Source: Candidatus Shapirobacteria bacterium (GTDB taxonomy: Bacteria > Patescibacteriota > Microgenomatia > UBA12405). Taken from it: DNA of 18,282 nucleotides. Under the pieces are notes generated by a model. It had not been told where the DNA came from. It was given only the letters and a program-made list of their open reading frames with translations, and did no database searches. The first letter of the stretch is position 1; each line of letters opens with the position of its first letter. The position numbers and the translations under genes were made by a program. Below, one piece after another: positions 15,057 through 18,282 of this stretch. The stretch lies in contig JAQVSW010000006.1 of NCBI GenBank assembly GCA_028700345.1, forward strand, positions 1 through 18,282, given 5' to 3'.

Positions 15057-15653
15057 ATGAAACGTGCTTCAGCCATTCTCGAGTCAGCTCGTCTTGACAG
15101 AGAGATAGATTTTACCGAAATCTGTAAAAAAACCAAAATACCTCTTCGCTATTTAATTGCTTTTGAAAATGAAAATACGAAAGAGTTTCCGCAGGAACCC
15201 TATTGTTCTCTTATGGTCAAGGATTATGCCGAGTTTTTAGGCTTAAACGGAGAGGAGCTTTTATCTCTTTTTCGTCGCGACTATGATCGACATTTACCGG
15301 GTATTTCAAAACCTCGCTTTTTGTTTTCTCTTACTCCTCAATTTACTTTTACCTTATTTACTATATTGCTTTTTCTTTTTTTTGCTCTTTATTTACTTTC
15401 AGAATATTTAAAATTTAATCGACCCCCTCCATTAGAAGTATATTGGCCAGAGAATTTTACGGAAAATTCAATAAAAATTTCTGGGAAAACTGATCCTCAG
15501 TCTACTGTTAAAATAAACGACTCGCTCGTTTTAGTTGATATTGAAGGAAATTTTGCCAAAGATCTTCAAATTTCTACTTCTGAGGCAAAAATTACCATCG
15601 AAGCCAAATCTCCTGCTGGAATTGTCACTAGAGATGAAAAAGTCCTAAAATAG
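15057..15653 (+). CDS. RodZ-like HTH membrane protein with Ig-like external domain
   Basis: The 198-aa protein has a cytoplasmic helix-turn-helix domain (about 3-78: ILESARLDREIDFTEICKKT, then PLRYLIAFENENTKEFPQEPY and DYAEFLGLNGEELLSLF) of the type found in RodZ. One membrane span follows (about 96-117, FTFTLFTILLFLFFALYLL). Outside is a short beta domain (about 125-198) with SIKISGKTDPQSTVKINDSL and GNFAKDLQIS, a pattern of bacterial Ig-like or glucodextranase-B-like modules. RodZ links the MreB cytoskeleton to the wall in rod-shaped bacteria; that role here is inferred. An AAGGG ten bases or so before ATG 15057 may be a genuine Shine-Dalgarno. It overlaps the end of ftsK, so the two genes are co-transcribed. 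Confidence 0.82.
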   Translation: MKRASAILESARLDREIDFTEICKKTKIPLRYLIAFENENTKEFPQEPYCSLMVKDYAEFLGLNGEELLSLFRRDYDRHLPGISKPRFLFSLTPQFTFTLFTILLFLFFALYLLSEYLKFNRPPPLEVYWPENFTENSIKISGKTDPQSTVKINDSLVLVDIEGNFAKDLQISTSEAKITIEAKSPAGIVTRDEKVLK

Positions 15654-15655
15654 TT

Positions 15656-15661
15656 TATACT
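15656..15661 (+). promoter_or_regulatory. -10 box of the 81-aa membrane protein gene (leaderless)
   Basis: TATACT, three bases after the stop of the RodZ-like gene, is followed by exactly six bases and the ATG at 15668. The spacing is the same as for ftsK, alaS and the Lon-like gene. No -35 box is visible. Confidence 0.5.
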
Positions 15662-15667
15662 GTTTAT

Positions 15668-15913
15668 ATGGATATCAATCAAATTGTAATTATTTTTTCT
15701 CTTTTATCTATTTCTACCGTTGTTATTATTGTCGGTATCTACCTTATTAAACTTATCAAAGAATTAAGCGTTACTGTTAATCAGGCCAATCAAATTATTT
15801 CTTCTGTTTCTCGGCCCGTTTCTTCTTTTTCTGAATTTTTAATGGGTTTTAAAAACGGTTTTACTATTTTTAATTCTTTTTTTAATAAAGACAAAAAGAA
15901 AAATAATAGTTAA
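15668..15913 (+). CDS. Small single-span membrane protein, DUF948-like
   Basis: The 81 residues start with a long hydrophobic segment (about 5-30, QIVIIFSLLSISTVVIIVGIYLI) and continue into an amphipathic helix with regularly spaced Val/Ile (ELSVTVNQANQIISSVSRPVSSFSEFLMG), then a Lys/Asn-rich end. The layout of one N-terminal span followed by a helix with an SVSRPVSSFS-type break resembles small DUF948/YtxG-type proteins, but this is inference from architecture. No enzymatic motif is present. It has its own predicted -10 box and sits between the RodZ-like gene and another single-span protein. This may be a small cell-envelope cluster. Confidence 0.72.
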   Translation: MDINQIVIIFSLLSISTVVIIVGIYLIKLIKELSVTVNQANQIISSVSRPVSSFSEFLMGFKNGFTIFNSFFNKDKKKNNS

Positions 15914-15943
15914 TTTTTTTATTTAATTATTTATTTTTTAATT

Positions 15944-15962
15944 TTAGGCTTTAGAGTTTAGA
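15944..15962. repeat. Second copy of the heptamer repeat
   Basis: TTAGGCTTTAGAGTTTAGA is identical to 12890-12908 except for one base (G for A at the fifth position). It continues as ATTTAAAT toward the ATG at 15976. The rest of the 62-base gap (15914-15975) is almost pure A/T with no hairpin that I can support. Confidence 0.75.
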
Positions 15963-15975
15963 ATTTAAATAATTT

Positions 15976-16317
15976 ATGTCTTATCGCCAGTCAAAAGATT
16001 GTGATTGTCAGCAAAATAGTAGTTTTATCTTTGGTCTGATTGTTGGTTTAATTATTGCTGCTGTTGTAGCTATTGTTATTTATAAAAATAATCGTGAAGA
16101 TGTCTTTTTAAAATTAAAAAAACAAATAGAAAAATTTATCAACAGCCTAAAGCCAAAATCAGAAAAAATAATTGAATCTGTTATTACTCCCGACGTTCCC
16201 AGAAAAAAAATTATCAAAAATAAAAAGAAAGATGTTATTATTCCCAAAAATCTCCTTATTGCCGACACCACTCCAAAATCAACTTTTTCCAAACCCAGAA
16301 AAATGTTTAAAAAATAA
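15976..16317 (+). CDS. Small membrane protein, YtxH-like
   Basis: The 113-aa product has a short polar N-terminus containing CDC (9-11), one membrane span with small residues (about 18-36, FGLIVGLIIAAVVAIVIY), then a highly basic tail with KKQIEKFINSLKPKSEKIIES and repeated Lys runs. A glycine-rich span followed by an amphipathic Lys/Glu helix is the layout of YtxH-type proteins, but no specific function is known. A CxC motif before the span is unusual; the position at residue 9-11 is too early for a normal lipobox. TTAAAT five bases before ATG 15976 could act as a -10 box. The gene is followed by the MITE-like palindrome. Confidence 0.72.
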   Translation: MSYRQSKDCDCQQNSSFIFGLIVGLIIAAVVAIVIYKNNREDVFLKLKKQIEKFINSLKPKSEKIIESVITPDVPRKKIIKNKKKDVIIPKNLLIADTTPKSTFSKPRKMFKK

Positions 16318-16320
16318 TCT

Positions 16321-16425
16321 CAATCTTCCCCTTACCCCTTCTTTAACAAGACGGGGTATTACGCAAGTTTGGTAATAACGTGTCTAGTGTTCCCTCTTGT
16401 TAAAGAGGGAATTAAAGGGAGATTG
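16321..16425. mobile_element. MITE-like three-hairpin palindromic element
   Basis: Two 31-base arms (16321-16351 and 16395-16425) form a large inverted repeat, matching at 24 of 31 positions, with outer ends CAATCT...AGATTG. Each arm carries its own hairpin. The left one pairs ACCCC/GGGGT (34-38/53-57 of the 16300s) around TCTT-TAAC-AAGA. The right one is TCCCTCTT-GTTA-AAGAGGGA (16391-16410). A third hairpin, TATTAC/GTAATA (16357-16362/16372-16377), sits in the middle. There is no ORF inside. The layout is that of a non-autonomous palindromic element; it may also end the upstream transcript. Confidence 0.72.
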
Positions 16426-16436
16426 AAAATTTATTG

Positions 16437-16442
16437 TATAAT
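16437..16442 (+). promoter_or_regulatory. -10 box of alaS (leaderless)
   Basis: A perfect TATAAT is followed by exactly six bases (TCTCCT) and then the ATG at 16449. The -35 region would fall in the right arm of the palindromic element, where no TTGACA-like string is seen. Confidence 0.6.
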
Positions 16443-16448
16443 TCTCCT

Positions 16449-18215
16449 ATGAACGCGCGGGAATTAAAAAATATTTTTGTTGATTTTTTTAAATCAAAAG
16501 ATCACATCGAAATTCCCAGCGCTTCCATAGTTCCAGAAAATGATCCCACTACTCTTTTTATTTCTGCTGGCATTCAACCTTTAGTACCATTTTTTTTAGG
16601 CAAAAAACACCCCTGTGGTACTCGTCTGGTTAATGTTCAAAAATGTATCCGAACCGGTGATATTGATGAAGTTGGCGACGCTGTTCATCACACCTTTTTT
16701 GAAATGCTTGGGAACTGGTCTCTTGGTGATTACTTTAAAGAGGAAATGATACCTTGGAGTTTTGAATTTTTGACAAAAAACTTAAACATCTTCTTAAATA
16801 AACTTGCCGTATCAGTTTTTGCTGGAGACAAAGACGCTCCAAAAGATGAAGAAACGGCAAAATTATGGCAAAAACAGGGGATACCTTTATCAAAAATTGC
16901 CTTTCTTCCCAAAGAAAATAATTGGTGGGGTCCTCCAGGTATTACTGGTCCCTGTGGGGCTGACACTGAAATGTTTTACTGGACAGGCCCCGATCCTATT
17001 CCAGAAGTCTTTGACTCAAAAGACAATCGCTGGGTCGAAATTTGGAATGATGTTTTAATTCAATATTTCAAAAATGATCAAGGTAAGTATGAAAAACTTA
17101 TTCAAAACAATATTGATACTGGCATGGGGGTCGAGCGAACTATTGCTGTTTTATCTGGTCTTTCTAATAATTATATGACCGACATTTGGCAGCCAATTAT
17201 TAAAAAAATAGAAGAAATTTCCATTAAAAAATATTCTGAAAATTTAGTTCCGATGCGTATCATTGCTGATCATCTTCGAGCCGCAGTTTTCATTATTGCC
17301 GATGGAGTTGAGCCAAGCAATAAAGAGGCTGGTTATGTTCTTCGTCGTCTTATACGTCGCTCTATTCGGCAGGGAAAATTAATTGGAATTGAAAATAATT
17401 TTTTAAAAATTATTGCCGGGGCTGTTTTAGATAATCAAAATAATTATGCTGGTGTTTATCCAGAATTAGATATAAATAGAAACAAAATTTTAGAGGTTTT
17501 AGATAATGAAGAAATAAAATTTCGACGCACTCTAAATAAAGGTCTCAATGAAATTACAAAATTAATCGACCGTCAGAAAAGCGTCTCAGGAAAAGAGGCT
17601 TTTGGTCTTTATCAATCTTTTGGTTTTCCTGTCGAAATGATTGAGGAAGAATTAAAAAAGAATAATTTATCCTTAGATTTAGCCGAATTTAATCGCCTAA
17701 AAGACGAACATCAAAAACAATCCCAAACATTATCAGCTGGAAAATTTAAATCTGGTCTCGCCGACCACAGTGAGATTATCACCAAATATCATACCGCTAC
17801 TCATCTTTTGCATGCCACTTTGCGAAAAGTACTAGGTGATCATGTGGAGCAGTCTGGTTCCAATATCACCGTGGAGAGATTGCGTTTTGATTTTTCTCAT
17901 CCCGAGAGAGTCTCAGAAGATCAATTGAGAGAAATTGAAAAGATTATTAATCAACAAATTAAATTAAAATTACCAGTTACCTTTCAGTCGATGAAATTTG
18001 TCGATGCTCAAAAATCAGGTGCTTTAGCTTTTTTTGGGGCAAAATATCCGGAAATAGTGACTGTTTATACAGTGGGTAATCCAAAAAACTTTTTTTCCAG
18101 GGAAGTTTGCACTGGTCCTCACGTTGATAATACTGGTAAACTCGGAATTTTTGAAATTCAAAAAGAAGAATCTGCTGGCAGCGGTAAACGTCGGATTTAT
18201 GCTATCCTTAAATAA
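16449..18215 (+). CDS. alaS: Alanyl-tRNA synthetase, short form without C-Ala domain
   Basis: AlaRS charges tRNA(Ala) and hydrolyses mis-charged Ser/Gly. The 588-aa protein has the class II catalytic domain (about 1-235: FISAGIQPLVPFF, FFEMLGNWSLGDYF, DTGMGVERT), the tRNA-recognition helices (about 240-430, with ADHLRAAVFIIADGVEPSNKEAGYVLRRLIRRS) and the editing core with HTATH (448-452) and CTGPH (554-558), the zinc-site HxxxH/CxxxH pattern. It stops right after the editing core. The C-Ala domain (roughly 250 residues) is missing, and the beta-barrel that usually precedes HxxxH appears deleted too. ATG 16449 is chosen because an in-frame TTG at 16434 lies upstream of and overlaps the promoter. 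The stop TAA overlaps the next ATG (TAATG). Confidence 0.95.
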   Translation: MNARELKNIFVDFFKSKDHIEIPSASIVPENDPTTLFISAGIQPLVPFFLGKKHPCGTRLVNVQKCIRTGDIDEVGDAVHHTFFEMLGNWSLGDYFKEEMIPWSFEFLTKNLNIFLNKLAVSVFAGDKDAPKDEETAKLWQKQGIPLSKIAFLPKENNWWGPPGITGPCGADTEMFYWTGPDPIPEVFDSKDNRWVEIWNDVLIQYFKNDQGKYEKLIQNNIDTGMGVERTIAVLSGLSNNYMTDIWQPIIKKIEEISIKKYSENLVPMRIIADHLRAAVFIIADGVEPSNKEAGYVLRRLIRRSIRQGKLIGIENNFLKIIAGAVLDNQNNYAGVYPELDINRNKILEVLDNEEIKFRRTLNKGLNEITKLIDRQKSVSGKEAFGLYQSFGFPVEMIEEELKKNNLSLDLAEFNRLKDEHQKQSQTLSAGKFKSGLADHSEIITKYHTATHLLHATLRKVLGDHVEQSGSNITVERLRFDFSHPERVSEDQLREIEKIINQQIKLKLPVTFQSMKFVDAQKSGALAFFGAKYPEIVTVYTVGNPKNFFSREVCTGPHVDNTGKLGIFEIQKEESAGSGKRRIYAILK

Positions 18216-18282
18216 TGGAGGCTTCCTATTATTGGCTTATTTCTATTACTACCGAGGCCCTTACTGTTGGCTTAATCAAGCG
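18215..18282 (+). CDS. Start of an unidentified ORF running off the window
   Basis: ATG 18215 shares one base with the alaS stop (TAATG), a classic coupling arrangement, and the frame is open to the end of the window (22 codons). The visible peptide, MEASYYWLISITTEALTVGL, is hydrophobic at the end and too short to identify. It does not resemble the start of a detached C-Ala domain, but so few residues cannot rule that out. Confidence 0.5.
   Translation, partial: MEASYYWLISITTEALTVGLIK

Noticed and set aside
16321..16425. CRISPR or tRNA-like structure in the palindromic gap before alaS
   Set aside because: There are only inverted arms, with no regularly spaced direct repeats and no cloverleaf or CCA end.
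1..18282. Alternative genetic code (TGA as Gly or Trp)
   Set aside because: All conserved genes are full length without in-frame TGA, tryptophan is always TGG, and one gene ends at TGA at a sensible place.

Overview
The window is an AT-rich stretch of bacterial chromosome, most likely from the Patescibacteria / Candidate Phyla Radiation, possibly Microgenomates. The lineage call is an inference from protein style and rests on several signs. NusA and IF-2 are compact. AlaRS is shortened to 588 residues. There is a small exported four-cysteine protein of a kind I recall from such genomes. Shine-Dalgarno sites are scarce, and a -10 box often sits exactly one promoter-length before the start codon. 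The genetic code is the standard bacterial one.

Region 1 (1-6234, all + strand) is an information-processing block: the end of dnaJ, then nusA, infB, a degenerate DHH-type protein, rpsO and pnp. It is a pared-down version of the classic nusA-infB-rbfA-nrnA-truB-rpsO-pnp order, with no rbfA or truB in between and a pseudo-DHH protein where NrnA is often found. nusA follows an extended -10 promoter and an intrinsic-terminator hairpin, and rpsO has its own extended -10 promoter and a structured leader.

Region 2 (6251-8750) is lineage-specific. A minus-strand orphan of 330 aa has atypical codon use and the only TGA stop in the window. It is divergent from a stand-alone Lon-type AAA+ ATPase that has no protease domain and an altered pore loop. 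A 33-aa membrane ORF and a four-cysteine exported protein follow.

Region 3 (8737-12886, + strand) holds a family 4 uracil-DNA glycosylase, RNase J (with one metal-binding histidine replaced by Gly) and prolyl-tRNA synthetase. A degenerate period-8 tandem repeat lies directly before RNase J, and a terminator separates RNase J from proS.

Region 4 (12939-18282, + strand) holds FtsK, a RodZ-like HTH membrane protein, two small single-span membrane proteins, a three-hairpin MITE-like palindrome, alaS, and the start of one more ORF overlapping the alaS stop by one base. Related heptamer repeats precede ftsK and the 113-aa membrane protein.

The main cross-cutting observations are: a repeated TATA(A/C)T-N6-start arrangement predicting leaderless mRNAs; degenerate 7/8-bp tandem repeats confined to gene starts; and several core enzymes that have lost a domain or a canonical residue while keeping the rest of their family motifs.
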